64,000 nucleotides of DNA from Streptomyces spororaveus (lineage in GTDB: Bacteria; Actinomycetota; Actinomycetes; Streptomycetales; Streptomycetaceae). The notes under the pieces were generated by a model. It was not told where the DNA came from. It worked only from the letters and a program-made list of their open reading frames with translations, and did no database searches. Below, piece after piece: positions 40,717 through 49,983 of the stretch; the first letter of the stretch is position 1, and each line of letters begins with the position of its first letter. The DNA is taken from assembly GCF_016755875.1 (NCBI RefSeq), contig NZ_BNED01000005.1, positions 1,488,001-1,552,000 of the forward strand. Reading direction: 5' to 3'. The translations under genes and the position numbers were made by a program.

Positions 40717-41427
40717 ATGTCAGCAGACGCGCGTCAGCACCGTCCCACCGCCCCGTCGCCCGCGCTCAGCCGTGCGCAGATCGTCGCGGCGGCCGTGCGA
40801 CTGCTCGACGCCGAGGGCATCGAGGCGCTGAGCATGCGCCGGCTCGGCACCGGGATGGGCGCCGCCGCCACCTCGCTGTACCGGCACGTGACCGGCAAGG
40901 ACGAGCTGATCCAGCTGGTCGTGGACGAGGTCTGCGGCGAGCTGGAGGTGCCCGGCGGGGCGACCGCGGCCGAGTGGCGCGACGCCGTCTCCCGCGGCGG
41001 CCACAGTCTGCGCGCGATGGCCCTGCGCCACCCCTGGGTGGCCTCGGTGCTCGGCCGGGTGGGGCCGGCCCACCTCGGCCCGAACCTGATGGGCATGTCG
41101 GAGCGGATGCTGGGGCTCTTCCGGACCGCCGGCTTCCCCGCGGGCGAGGCGGACCTCGCGATGCAGGCGGTCGTCTCCTACGTGGTCGGCGCCACGACCG
41201 CCGAGGCCGCCCACCTCTCCCGGCTCGCGCGCAGCGGGCAGAGCGAGCAGGAGTGGCTGGAGGGCTTGCGCCCGGGCGCCCGGCGGGCCCTCGCCGGACA
41301 CCCGTCGCCGGCCGGGGAGCACGCGGCGAAGGACGGCCGCCACCCGCGCGAGCGGCGCGAGGCGAACTTCGACTACGGACTCCAGCGGATCCTGGACGGC
41401 CTGGAGACGCGGCTCAGCCTCGGCTGA
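40717..41427 (+). CDS. TetR/AcrR-family regulator (TetR_C type)
   Basis: 236 aa. HTH at ~18-62: LSRAQIVAAAVRLLDAEGIEALSMRRLGTGMGAAATSLYRHVTGKDEL, with the canonical SLYRHV recognition helix. The C-terminal domain (~85-230) is of the tetracycline-repressor class. ATG at 40717 without a clear ribosome-binding site. It overlaps the convergent hydratase gene by 14 bp. The target may be itself or the divergent ATP-grasp gene. Confidence 0.9.
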   Translation: MSADARQHRPTAPSPALSRAQIVAAAVRLLDAEGIEALSMRRLGTGMGAAATSLYRHVTGKDELIQLVVDEVCGELEVPGGATAAEWRDAVSRGGHSLRAMALRHPWVASVLGRVGPAHLGPNLMGMSERMLGLFRTAGFPAGEADLAMQAVVSYVVGATTAEAAHLSRLARSGQSEQEWLEGLRPGARRALAGHPSPAGEHAAKDGRHPRERREANFDYGLQRILDGLETRLSLG

Positions 41428-42520
41428 GGTCCTCCGGGGGCGGCGGCAGGCGCAGTTCGCGGTCCTCCCCGAGCGGGGCGAAGAAGCACTCCACGTCCGC
41501 GCCGGTCACCTCGGCCAGGGTCGCCGGGGACCAGCGCGGGCTGCGGTCCTTGTCGACGACCTGCGCCCGGATGCCCTCCACCAGGTCGGGCGCGCCCAGC
41601 GCGTTGCACGAGACCCGGAACTCCTGGGCCAGCACCCGCTCCAGCGGGCCGAGCCCGGCGGCCCGGCGCAGCGCGGCGAGGGTGACCTTGAGGGCGGTCG
41701 GGGACTTGGCCAGGATCGTCCCGGCGGCCTCCTTGGCGGCGGGCTCCCCCTGTCCGAGCAGCCGTTCCACGATCTCCTCGACGGTGGCGGCCGCGTAGCA
41801 GCGGTCGATCCAGCCGCGCCGGTCGGCGAGTTCGCCGGGCCCGGGGGCGGCGGCGTACCGCGGGAGCACCTCGTGGGCGGGGGCCCCGGCGAGGGCGGCG
41901 GTCAGCTCCGGGAGCCGGTCGGCGGGTACGAAGTGGTCGGCGAGCCCGCACAGCAGCGCGTCGGCGGCGCCGACCGCCGTGCCGGTGAGGGCGAGGTGGG
42001 TGCCGAGTTCGCCGGGCGCGCGGCCGAGCAGGTAGGTGCCGCCGACGTCGGGGACGAAGCCGATGCCGGTCTCGGGCATGGCGACGCGGGAGCGTTCGGT
42101 GACGATCCGGACCGAGCCGTGGGCGGACACGCCGACGCCGCCGCCCATGGTGATGCCGTCCATGAGGGCGACGTACGGCTTGGGGTAGCGGGCGATGCGG
42201 GCGTTGAGCCGGTACTCGTCGCGCCAGAAGCCGGCGGAGGCGGTGTTCCCGGCCTTGGCGTCGTCGTGGATGGCGCGGATGTCCCCGCCCGCGCACAGCC
42301 CGCGCTCACCGGCGCCGCGGATCAGGACCTGGTGGACGGCGGGATCGTCCGCCCACGCGGCGAGTGCCTCGTCGATGCGGATCACCATGGGGTGGGTGAG
42401 TGCGTTGAGGGCCCTGGGGCGGTTGAGGGTGACCACCCCGGTCCGGCCGTCGGTGTGGAACAGCACGGTGTTCGCGTCTTCGGTCTGCGCGTCTTCGGTC
42501 TGCGCGTCTTCGGTCTTCAC
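41414..42520 (-). CDS. Enoyl-CoA hydratase/isomerase family protein (3-hydroxyisobutyryl-CoA hydrolase-like)
   Basis: 368 aa from the GTG at 42518-42520. An upstream ATG at 42592 would overlap the divergent DHFR-like start, so I reject it. Crotonase core: VVTLNRPRALNALTHPMV, GAGERGLCAGGDIRAIH (oxyanion hole), KPYVALMDGITMGGGVGVSAHG and AMPETGIGFVPDVGGTYLL. The ~100-aa C-terminal extension (FRVSCNALGAPDLVEGIRAQVVDKDRSPRW) is diagnostic of the 3-hydroxyisobutyryl-CoA hydrolase subgroup in valine breakdown. The first residues are a TEDAQ-TEDAQ-TEDAN repeat encoded by a 15-bp DNA repeat. Confidence 0.88.
   Translation of the reverse strand: MKTEDAQTEDAQTEDANTVLFHTDGRTGVVTLNRPRALNALTHPMVIRIDEALAAWADDPAVHQVLIRGAGERGLCAGGDIRAIHDDAKAGNTASAGFWRDEYRLNARIARYPKPYVALMDGITMGGGVGVSAHGSVRIVTERSRVAMPETGIGFVPDVGGTYLLGRAPGELGTHLALTGTAVGAADALLCGLADHFVPADRLPELTAALAGAPAHEVLPRYAAAPGPGELADRRGWIDRCYAAATVEEIVERLLGQGEPAAKEAAGTILAKSPTALKVTLAALRRAAGLGPLERVLAQEFRVSCNALGAPDLVEGIRAQVVDKDRSPRWSPATLAEVTGADVECFFAPLGEDRELRLPPPPEDLSRG
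42474..42516 (-). repeat. 2.9 copies of a 15-bp in-frame tandem repeat
   Basis: GCGTCTTCGGTCTGC twice plus 13 bp of a third copy, adding TEDAQ pentapeptides at the N-terminus of the hydratase-family protein. Probably a slippage product with no effect on the fold. Confidence 0.9.
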
Positions 42521-42590
42521 ACCGGCCAGTATCACCGCGGCCCGCGCCGTTCCCGCCGCCGGGCGCTCCCGGGGCGTAGCGTGGTCGGCC

Positions 42591-43154
42591 ATGCGGAAGA
42601 TCGTGCTGATGGCAGGGGTGTCGCTCGACGGGTTCATCGAGGGACCGGACCGGGACATCGGCTGGCACCAGGTCGACGAAGAGCTGCACCAGCACATGAA
42701 CGACGTGCTCCGGTCGATGGGCGGTTTCCTCAGCGGGCGCGTGACGCACGAGCTGATGGCGGACTACTGGCCGACCGCCGACGCCGATCCCGCGAACGCC
42801 GGTGCGGTGGCCGAGTTCGCCGAGATCTGGCGGTCCAAGCCCAAGTACGTGTACTCGCGCACCCTGCGGTCGGCCGAGTGGAACACCACGGTCGTACGGG
42901 ACGTCGTGCCCGAGGAGGTCGCCGCGCTCAAGGCGGCCCCCGGCGGCGACCTGACACTGAGCGGGGCCGATCTCGCCGCCTCGTTCCTGCGCCAGGACCT
43001 CGTGGACGCGTTCCGGATCTACGTGCACCCGGTGCGGGTCGGGCGCGGCAGGCCGCTCTTCCCGATCCTCGACCACGATCCGGTGGTCCTGCGGCACACC
43101 GACACCCACACCTTCGGCAACGGCGTGGTCCTGCTGCGCTACGAGCGCACGTAG
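42591..43154 (+). CDS. Dihydrofolate reductase-like (RibD C-terminal fold) protein
   Basis: 187 aa. MRKIVLMAGVSLDGFIEGPDRDIGW at the start, GGFLSGRVTHELM mid-way, KYVYSRTL, and GGDLTLSGADLAASFLRQDLVDAFRIYVHPVRVGRG near the end are the hallmarks of the stand-alone YyaP/RibD_C-type reductases. It probably binds NADPH; the physiological substrate is unknown. The ATG at 42591 is divergent from the hydratase gene, with ~70 bp between them. Confidence 0.88.
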   Translation: MRKIVLMAGVSLDGFIEGPDRDIGWHQVDEELHQHMNDVLRSMGGFLSGRVTHELMADYWPTADADPANAGAVAEFAEIWRSKPKYVYSRTLRSAEWNTTVVRDVVPEEVAALKAAPGGDLTLSGADLAASFLRQDLVDAFRIYVHPVRVGRGRPLFPILDHDPVVLRHTDTHTFGNGVVLLRYERT

Positions 43155-43181
43155 CGTCCCGGCGGCCGCCGGAGCCGACGG

Positions 43182-43742
43182 TCAGTCCCGGGGGCGGGCC
43201 CGGTGGGCCCGCCATGCCGCCAGGGCCTCGGCGCGCGCCCCGTCCGGGTGCTCGGCGTGCCAGGCACGCAGGAACCGGTTGAACTCGAACTGCGCGCCGA
43301 CCTCCTGGGGTTCGGCCGCGCACGCACGGGTCGCGTGCCAGTGGGCGACGGCCTCGGCGAGGGTGTGGCCCGCGTGCGAGGCGATGTAGTCACGCATGAA
43401 GGCGTCGAAGTGGAAGCCGGTTCCGATCTCGCGGACGAAGTATGCGCGCAGCACCTGGCTGCAGTTCTGGCCCGGCGGGATCACGGTCGCCCCGGTGACG
43501 GGCGCGGTGAGCCGGCGCCCGGCCCGACGGGGTACGGGGGCCGCCGGGGCGGCGGGTGCGGGGAGTCCGTCGAGCGCGGCGGCGAGCCGTGCGGTGACGG
43601 CGACCTTGCCGCCGCCGGACGGGAGGCCCATCTCCCGCGCCAGAGCGTTCAGTTCGGCCAGGGTCCAGTACCAGCGCAGCAGCTCGGCCCCGGTCAGCGC
43701 GGGTGTCGGGGCGGGCCGGGATTCTCCCGTATTCGTACTCAC
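43182..43742 (-). CDS. SAP-like / DUF6434-type protein
   Basis: 186 aa from a GTG at 43740-43742. The N-terminal ~60 residues have a SAP-like helix-extended-helix pattern (WTLAELNALAREMGLPSGGGKVAVTARLAAAL), a putative nucleic-acid-binding motif. After an Ala/Pro linker, the C-terminal ~105 residues (TVIPPGQNCSQVLRAYFVREIGTGFHFDAFMRDYI, then GAQFEFNRFLRAWHAEHPD) resemble a conserved actinobacterial domain that I believe is DUF6434. Function unknown. Confidence 0.65.
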   Translation of the reverse strand: MSTNTGESRPAPTPALTGAELLRWYWTLAELNALAREMGLPSGGGKVAVTARLAAALDGLPAPAAPAAPVPRRAGRRLTAPVTGATVIPPGQNCSQVLRAYFVREIGTGFHFDAFMRDYIASHAGHTLAEAVAHWHATRACAAEPQEVGAQFEFNRFLRAWHAEHPDGARAEALAAWRAHRARPRD

Positions 43743-43855
43743 GTTCCCATACTAGAGGTGGGTGAATCCTGGGGAAGCACCCGCGGGGCCGGGGAGATCG
43801 ACAGGGCGGCCTTATAGGTTTGCACCATATGCCCCACATCGCCGGAGGAGACCTC

Positions 43856-44437
43856 ATGACCGCCGAACCCCACCGCCTCACCCTCGGCGGGGACACCGCC
43901 CTCGTTCTCATCGACCTCCAGACCGGCATCCTCGACCGGCCCACCGCGAAGCCCGCCCCCGAGATCCTGGGGAAGGGGATCGCGCTCGCCGAGGCGTTCC
44001 GCGCCCACCGGCTGCCCGTGGTCCTGGTCAAGGTGGCGTGGTCCCCGGACGGCGGAGACCTGCCCACCGCGAACGTGGACCGGCCCGGCCCGGCCGCCGC
44101 CCCGCCCGCCGCCTTCTCCGAGATCCCGGCCGAGCTGGCCGCCCTCGGGGACGTGGTCGTCACCAAACGCCACTGGGGCGCCTTCACCGGTACCGAGCTC
44201 GACCTCCAGCTGCGCCGCCGCGGCATCCACCGCATCGTGCTGGCCGGCATCTCCAGCAGCGTCGGCGTCGAGTCCACCGCCCGTACGGCCTGGGAGCTCA
44301 GCTACGACCTGGTCTTCGCGGAGGACGCCACCGCCGACACTGACGCCGACTCCCACGCCCACACCTTCGGCAAGATCTTCCCGCGCATCGGGAAGGTCAG
44401 CACCACGGACGAGATCATCGCGGCCCTGGACTCCTGA
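43856..44437 (+). CDS. Isochorismatase-family hydrolase
   Basis: 193 aa; the ATG at 43856 is chosen for GGAGGAG at ideal spacing over an earlier ATG at 43820. Catalytic Asp in ALVLIDLQ and Lys in VVTKRHWGAF are present. The position of the nucleophilic Cys of nicotinamidase-like members is Gly (GISSSVGVEST), the state found in true isochorismatases. It therefore likely cleaves a vinyl-ether-type or related substrate rather than an amide. It stands as a single gene. Confidence 0.85.
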   Translation: MTAEPHRLTLGGDTALVLIDLQTGILDRPTAKPAPEILGKGIALAEAFRAHRLPVVLVKVAWSPDGGDLPTANVDRPGPAAAPPAAFSEIPAELAALGDVVVTKRHWGAFTGTELDLQLRRRGIHRIVLAGISSSVGVESTARTAWELSYDLVFAEDATADTDADSHAHTFGKIFPRIGKVSTTDEIIAALDS

Positions 44438-44517
44438 CCGGCTCCGGGGCGTGGGCGTTTCACCCGTAACCGAGCGGGCGCCCGCGGGTTAGCAGCGCGG
44501 AAGGCGAAGGAGTTCTC

Positions 44518-46491
44518 ATGGCGCAGCGGCACACGACGTCCTTGACGCTGCGCCTGCGGTACCGGGTCGACAATCTGGTGGCGGGCGGAACGGGCGCGCT
44601 CATCGGCTGGTTCGCCCTGGCCTGCCTCGCCGTCGTGGTCCCGGCGAGCACAGTGCTCGTCTGGTCCGACCGGGCCGCCCCGGCGACCCTCTCCGGCCGG
44701 CTCGCCGCCGTATGGGTCAGCGTCGGGCAGACGCTCAAGCTCGGGGGCGCGATCGGTTCCCCGCTCTACGTACTGGCCTCCGTGGCACTCGCGCTGGTCG
44801 CCCTGCTGTTCGTGTCCACACTGGTCGGTCTGATCACCACCGGCATCAACGGGCGCATCATGCTGCTGCGGCGCGGCCACTCCACCGTGCTGGAATCCGG
44901 GCACACCGTCCTGCTGGGCTGGTCGGACCAGATCTTCCCGGTGGTCGGGGAGCTGGTGGCCGCGAACGCCAACCAGCGCAGGTCGGCCATCGCCGTGCTC
45001 GCCCCCAAGGACAAGGTGGAGATGGAGGAAGAGATCGCCACCTCCCTCGCCACCGGCGTCGACACCGGCCCGGGCCCGGGCCCGACGCGGATCATCTGCC
45101 GCAACGGCCGCACCACCGACCCCGCCGAGCTGGCCCGGGTGAGTCCGCGGACCGCGAAGGCCGTGCTCGTACTGCCCCCCGAGGGGGACACGGGTGACGC
45201 CCAGGTCGTGAAGACGCTGCTGGCCCTCGACGCGGCGGTCCCCGAGCCCGGCGGGGCGGTGGTGGTCGCCGCCGTGCGCGACACCCGCAACCACCTCACC
45301 GCCCGGCTGGCCGCCGGTCCCGGCGGGCACGTCCTGTGCGTGGACGACATCATCGCCCGGCTCCTCGTCCAGACCGCCCGCGAGCCCGGCCTGTCGCTCG
45401 TCTACCGGGAACTGCTCGACTTCGCGGGCGACGAGTTCTACACCGCCGAGGCCCAGGGCCTCGCCGGACGCACCTTCGGCGAGGCCCTGCCGGCGTTCAC
45501 CACGTCCTCGGTGGTCGGCCTGCTGCACGCCGACGGCGGCGTCGCACTCAATCCGGACCCCGGTACGACCATCGGTGCGGACGACCGGATCATCCTCATC
45601 TCCGAGGACGACGACACGGCCGTCCCGGCGGACGCGTCCTTGTACGTCGACGAGGACGCGATCGTCACGGCCCGGCCCCGGACGCCCGAGGCCGAACGGC
45701 TGCTCCTCCTCGGCTGGAACCGCCGCGCACCGCTCGTCGTGGAGCAGCTCGACCAGTTCGTCAGCGCCGGGACCACACTGGACGTCGTATCGCTCGCCGA
45801 CGGCGCCCGGCTGCCCACCCCGGGTGGCACGGCGGCGCGCGGCCGCCTCGAAGTGGCCTTCCACCACGGGGACATCACCGATCCCGAGCTGCTGGCCAAG
45901 CTGGACGTGCCCTCGTACGACAGCGTGATCGTCATCGGCGAGACGGGCCACGAGCCCCTCCCCCACGGCACGGCGCCGCCGTCCGCCCGCGGGATCGACC
46001 CCCGCCTCGCTCCGGAGACGGGGACGGAGACGGACGACCGGACGCTGGTCACCCTGCTGCACCTGCGGGCGATCGGGGAGGCGGCGGGGCGGGAGCTGTC
46101 GCTCACCACGGAGATGTCCGACGACGGAAACCGGCTGCTGGCGCCCGCCCGGGCGGGCGCCGACTTCATCGTCAGCGGCCGGCTGATCAGTCTCCTCATG
46201 ACCCAGATCTCGGAGAGCCCCTATCTGGCGGCCGTCTTCGAGGAGTTGTTCAAGGCGGAGGGCAACGAACTCCACCTGAAGCCGGTCGCGGACTACGTGC
46301 GCACCGACCGCGAGGTGGCGTTCGCGACCCTCGTCGAGTCGGCGCGCCGGCGCCGCGAGTGCGCGGTCGGCTACCGGCTGCGCGCCGAGGCCGCCACGGG
46401 CCCCGCGTACGGCGTGCGGCTCAATCCGGACAAGGCGCGACGGATCCGCTTCGGCGAACACGACTGGCTGATCGTGCTCGCCGAGAGCTGA
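44518..46491 (+). CDS. CASTOR/POLLUX-like ion channel protein
   Basis: 657 aa; ATG behind AAGGAG. Two N-terminal membrane helices (~24-50 and ~80-108) flank a segment that would hold the pore, followed by STLVGLITTGINGRIMLLRRGHSTVLESGHTVLLGWSDQIFPVV, the signature of CASTOR/POLLUX-related channels. Two RCK-like Rossmann units follow (~125-360 and ~395-560; LLLLGWNRRAPLVVEQL starts the second) and a C-terminal TrkA_C-like part. It is probably a ligand-gated cation channel in the cytoplasmic membrane. Confidence 0.85.
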   Translation: MAQRHTTSLTLRLRYRVDNLVAGGTGALIGWFALACLAVVVPASTVLVWSDRAAPATLSGRLAAVWVSVGQTLKLGGAIGSPLYVLASVALALVALLFVSTLVGLITTGINGRIMLLRRGHSTVLESGHTVLLGWSDQIFPVVGELVAANANQRRSAIAVLAPKDKVEMEEEIATSLATGVDTGPGPGPTRIICRNGRTTDPAELARVSPRTAKAVLVLPPEGDTGDAQVVKTLLALDAAVPEPGGAVVVAAVRDTRNHLTARLAAGPGGHVLCVDDIIARLLVQTAREPGLSLVYRELLDFAGDEFYTAEAQGLAGRTFGEALPAFTTSSVVGLLHADGGVALNPDPGTTIGADDRIILISEDDDTAVPADASLYVDEDAIVTARPRTPEAERLLLLGWNRRAPLVVEQLDQFVSAGTTLDVVSLADGARLPTPGGTAARGRLEVAFHHGDITDPELLAKLDVPSYDSVIVIGETGHEPLPHGTAPPSARGIDPRLAPETGTETDDRTLVTLLHLRAIGEAAGRELSLTTEMSDDGNRLLAPARAGADFIVSGRLISLLMTQISESPYLAAVFEELFKAEGNELHLKPVADYVRTDREVAFATLVESARRRRECAVGYRLRAEAATGPAYGVRLNPDKARRIRFGEHDWLIVLAES

Positions 46492-46513
46492 GCCGGAGGA
46501 GGCCTCCGCCGGC
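46492..46513. terminator. Hairpin between convergent genes
   Basis: A 22-bp palindrome built on GGAGGCCTCC, with 20 of 22 positions pairing, between the stops of the channel gene and the amine oxidase gene. It can end transcription from both sides. Confidence 0.6.
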
Positions 46514-46516
46514 CGG

Positions 46517-48478
46517 TCAGAGCGTCGAGTGGACCTCCAGGGCGGTGCGTACCGCGGACTCCAGGGCTCCCTCGATCCACGCCGGCTTGATGGAGGTGTG
46601 GCACCCGGCGAAGTGGAGGCTGCCTTCGGCCTTGCGGACGTGGGGGAAGAGTTCGGTGTGCTGGCCGGGCAGCAGCACGGAGGCCTCGCCGTAGGCGTAC
46701 GGGTCGCGCATCCAGGACTGCGTGCGCCCGACGCCGGTGTAGAACACCTCGATCCGCTGCCCGAACACCTCCTGCACCCCGGCGAGCGCGCGCGGGTAGC
46801 GCTCCTCGTCGTCCAGGGAGTCCCACTTCAGCGCGTCGTCCGACCAGCTGTAGGAGGCGAGCACGACCCCGCCCGCGCTGCCCTCCACGGGGTAGGAGGG
46901 CTGGAACATGAAGCGGTTGGGGTTGTCGGTGGCCGAGCCGCCGCCGATGACGTGGGCCGCCTCGGGCTGGTCGCGGGTGACCGCGCGGCAGGCCGCGTAG
47001 TGGGCCCGCTGCCCGCTGGAGATGCCCCGGTCGGAGACGGAGGAGTGCGCGCCCAGCAGGCTGCCGTCCGCCGGGGTCCGCCCGAGCTGGTACGTGCGGT
47101 ACAGGCCGGGCCGGACCGCTTCCAGCTCGCGCTTCCAGTCGGCCTCGTCGAACTCCCACCAGCGGCGGCTGAACTCCAGCAGCACCTTGGTGGCCGCGTC
47201 GTAGTGCAGTTCGGTGATCGCGCGCCGCTTGCCGTACGAGAGCGCGGGCGCGACCGGGATGTGCCGCAGGCCGGAGAAGGGCACGGTGATGATCGCGGTG
47301 TCGCCGGTGAAGGTCTCGCGCCGCACGGGGCTGCCGCCGCGGCCCTCGGACACGGTCTCGATGCTGACCCCGTCCTTCCCGTGGGTGATCCGGGTGGCGC
47401 GGCGGTCGAGCCGGACGAGGTCGTCGACGCGGGCGTAGAGGGCGTCGGCCAGGGTGGCGGTGCCGCCGGGCAGTTCGAAGAAGGCGGTGTCCGGGCTGAT
47501 CAGCGAGGCCCCGATGAAGCTGTGCACGAAGGCGAGGTGCAGGCGGGAGGTGAGGTTCTCGACGGTGCCGATCAGGTCGATCGTCCGCTCGTCGAGCTTC
47601 GCCTCCTCGGTCAGGTAGCGGTACATCGACATGTGGCCGTAGCGCTGGATGACGCGGGCCCAGCCCTCGACGAGCTGCTTGTCCTTCTTGCCCTCGATCT
47701 CCTTGCGCACGGGGGCGAAGGCGTTGCGGACGATCTGCGCGGCGGGCAGGGACTCGTAGGCCGCCGGGACGCCGAAGGACTTGTTGAGGGCCTGGGGGCT
47801 GCGCGCGTAGTCGGCGCGGCGGACGCGGATGCCGTTGACGAAGATCCACGTACGGTAGGCGGGGCGGCCGGAGCCGTCGACGTCGACGAGGTGGAAGCGC
47901 CTGCGCTTCAGGCCGAGGCTGTCGATCAGCCCGGTGACCAGGGGGTGGCTGTCGGGGATGCGCATCGCGCCGGCCTCGGCGTACTGCTTGGGGTCGGCGA
48001 AGGGCGCGGCGGACTTCTCGTGGCCGCCGGTGCGGAAGGTCTTGATCCGGCCGCCCACCCGGTTGCCGTTGGCCTCGATGACGGTGACCTGGTGTCCGGC
48101 CTCGCGCAGCAGGTGGGCGGCGGTGAGCCCGGCGGGCCCGGCGCCGACGATCAGTACCTTCTTGCGGGTACGGGAGCGGGGCAGGCCGTTCTTCAGCAGG
48201 ATGTCGGAGTAGCGGGGCACCAGGGGTTCGTCGTCGTCGTCGCGTACGAGGACGGCCCGGGCGATGGTCAGGCAGGTCTCCCAGTCGGGTCCCCCGGTGC
48301 CGGACGGGGCGTGCGGGGTCCCGGCGGAGGCGGCGGCGACCGACAGGGCGCCGGCTCCCGCGACGGCGGCCGCGCCGGCGATGACGGTACGGCGGGAGGG
48401 ACGGCGGCCGGCTGCCGGAGCGGCCTCACCGGTGGGGCCGGGCGTGGGGTCGGACGGGGGCACGGATTCGGTGATCAT
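46517..48478 (-). CDS. Tat-exported flavin amine/L-amino-acid oxidase
   Basis: 653 aa. The Tat signal is [18 protein letters not shown] at ~27-50. FAD-binding Rossmann loop [30 protein letters not shown] and the GRIKTF motif follow. The C-terminal FAD block ([28 protein letters not shown]) is typical of the monoamine/L-amino-acid oxidase family. It oxidises an amine or amino acid with H2O2 release outside the cytoplasm. ATG at 48478 with GGGAGAG upstream. Length and layout are close to the Streptomyces L-glutamate/L-amino-acid oxidase group, but the substrate cannot be read from sequence alone. Confidence 0.88.
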   Translation of the reverse strand: MITESVPPSDPTPGPTGEAAPAAGRRPSRRTVIAGAAAVAGAGALSVAAASAGTPHAPSGTGGPDWETCLTIARAVLVRDDDDEPLVPRYSDILLKNGLPRSRTRKKVLIVGAGPAGLTAAHLLREAGHQVTVIEANGNRVGGRIKTFRTGGHEKSAAPFADPKQYAEAGAMRIPDSHPLVTGLIDSLGLKRRRFHLVDVDGSGRPAYRTWIFVNGIRVRRADYARSPQALNKSFGVPAAYESLPAAQIVRNAFAPVRKEIEGKKDKQLVEGWARVIQRYGHMSMYRYLTEEAKLDERTIDLIGTVENLTSRLHLAFVHSFIGASLISPDTAFFELPGGTATLADALYARVDDLVRLDRRATRITHGKDGVSIETVSEGRGGSPVRRETFTGDTAIITVPFSGLRHIPVAPALSYGKRRAITELHYDAATKVLLEFSRRWWEFDEADWKRELEAVRPGLYRTYQLGRTPADGSLLGAHSSVSDRGISSGQRAHYAACRAVTRDQPEAAHVIGGGSATDNPNRFMFQPSYPVEGSAGGVVLASYSWSDDALKWDSLDDEERYPRALAGVQEVFGQRIEVFYTGVGRTQSWMRDPYAYGEASVLLPGQHTELFPHVRKAEGSLHFAGCHTSIKPAWIEGALESAVRTALEVHSTL

Positions 48479-48646
48479 GGAGCAACTCTCCCGGCCCGCA
48501 CGGACCTTGATCACCCAAAGGCGCCCAGGCGGGAAACAATCACCCGGACGTGCGGTTCGGGTCTCCCGGCGCTGACGAACGGGCATTCGTGCCGCGCCGG
48601 ACGCGGCGGTTCGGCAGGCTGCGGCTGTTCAGCAGGCCGCGGCGGT

Positions 48647-49381
48647 TCAGCCGAGCCGGCGCACCCGCTGGCTGGTGAGTTCGTACCGGGCTCCGACGAC
48701 GGCCAGTTCCCCGGCCGCGATCTTCGCGGCGAGCTCCGGTTCGGCGGCCAGCCGCGCCCGGACCAGCCGTACGTTCGCGCTGATCGCCGCGTCGATCCGC
48801 GCGGCCCCGCGGAGCGTGCGGTCGATCGCCGGGTGGATCTGGTCGACGAGGTACTGCATGTGGCCGGGCAGCGGGGGCCCGCCCCCGTCGGCCCGGACGG
48901 CCGCGGCGACCGCCCCGCACGACTGGTGACCCAGGACGACGACCAGCGGAATGCCCAGTTCCAGGACCCCGTAGGCGATGCTGCCGAGCACCGCCTCGTC
49001 CAGCACCTCGCCCGCCGACCGTACCGTCAGCAGGTCACCGAGGCCCTGGTCGAAGACCAGCTCCGGGGGGACGCGGGAGTCGACGCAACCGAGGACGACG
49101 GCGAAGGGGTGCTGGCCGCCGACCAGGGTCTGCCGTACGGTCCGCGTCTCGTCGGGGTGCCGCTCGTGCAGGGTGCGCCAGCGCGCGTTCCCCGTCTCCA
49201 GCGCACGCAGCGCGGACGCGGGGGTGGCGGGCCGGACCCGTCCCGGGCCCCCGGTGACGGGGGCGTCCGGGGCGCGGGGCAGGCCGGCCACCAGACCGGC
49301 CCCCAGGGCCACCGTGCCGGTCAGCACCACCCGGAGCAGCCGGCGCCGCCCGGAGCCGCCACTTTCAGCATGAATGCTCAT
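48647..49381 (-). CDS. Beta-class carbonic anhydrase with N-terminal export signal
   Basis: 244 aa from the ATG at 49381. RRRLLRVVLTGTVALGAGLVAG at ~12-33 is a Tat-like/secretory signal. Zinc-site motifs are LGCVDSRVPPEL (Cys, Asp-Arg dyad) and VVVLGHQSCGAV (His, Cys). It interconverts CO2 and bicarbonate, probably outside the membrane or anchored to it. The C-terminus GELAVVGARYELTSQRV is the usual strand of the family. Confidence 0.9.
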   Translation of the reverse strand: MSIHAESGGSGRRRLLRVVLTGTVALGAGLVAGLPRAPDAPVTGGPGRVRPATPASALRALETGNARWRTLHERHPDETRTVRQTLVGGQHPFAVVLGCVDSRVPPELVFDQGLGDLLTVRSAGEVLDEAVLGSIAYGVLELGIPLVVVLGHQSCGAVAAAVRADGGGPPLPGHMQYLVDQIHPAIDRTLRGAARIDAAISANVRLVRARLAAEPELAAKIAAGELAVVGARYELTSQRVRRLG

Positions 49382-49442
49382 ACAAGGACAAACTAGGCAC
49401 AATCGCTCCTGCAGCGTGGGTGCCGCTCTCGGGCGAGAACCC

Positions 49443-49979
49443 TCAGCGGGGCGTGAGCAGTCGTGCGAGCACCGTGCCCAGCTGCTCGCGCACCCCTTCG
49501 TCGGTGATGACCCCGTCCGCGCCGACCGTGCCCCGGTCCACCGGGACGCTCACGCAGGCCGGCTCCACGATGTCCGCGCCGGTGTAGCCCAGCACCGTCC
49601 GCAGAGTGGCCTCCGCGCCCCGGCCCCGGCCGGCGGCGGCCGCGTTGACCCAGGCCACCGGCTTGTCGCAGATCTCGGTGCCGCCGACCGTCCAGTCGAG
49701 CAGGTTCTTGAACGAGCCCGGCAGGGTGCCGGCGTACTCAGGGGTGCAGATCAGTACCGCCGCCGCCGCGCGGATCGCCGCGCGCAGCTCCGCCACGGGG
49801 GCCGGCAGCGGGTCGGTGTCGTCGTCGGGGTCGAAGTGCGGCAGGGCGGCCAGGCCCTCGTAGAGCACGGTGCGCACCCGCGCGGGCGCCACGGCCTGGA
49901 CGGTGCGCAGCACGGACTCGTTGGAGGATCCGGTCCGCAGGCTTCCGCACAGCAGGAGGATCGAGGGGGTCGTGGACAT
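49443..49979 (-). CDS. NADPH-dependent FMN reductase family protein
   Basis: 178 aa flavodoxin fold. ILLLCGSLRTGSSNESVLR is the FMN phosphate loop, CTPEYAGTLPGSFKNLLDW is the family signature, and PVAWVNAAAAGRGRG follows. It reduces FMN, quinones or azo compounds in the cytosol. The gene starts 4 bp after the XRE-type regulator stop on the same strand, so they form an operon. Confidence 0.9.
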   Translation of the reverse strand: MSTTPSILLLCGSLRTGSSNESVLRTVQAVAPARVRTVLYEGLAALPHFDPDDDTDPLPAPVAELRAAIRAAAAVLICTPEYAGTLPGSFKNLLDWTVGGTEICDKPVAWVNAAAAGRGRGAEATLRTVLGYTGADIVEPACVSVPVDRGTVGADGVITDEGVREQLGTVLARLLTPR

Positions 49980-49983
49980 CCCG

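Noticed and set aside
42521..42592. Upstream ATG (42592) as start of the hydratase-family gene
   Set aside because: It would overlap the start codon of the divergent DHFR-like gene and add ~24 residues without family similarity. The GTG at 42520 fits family length and leaves room for promoters.
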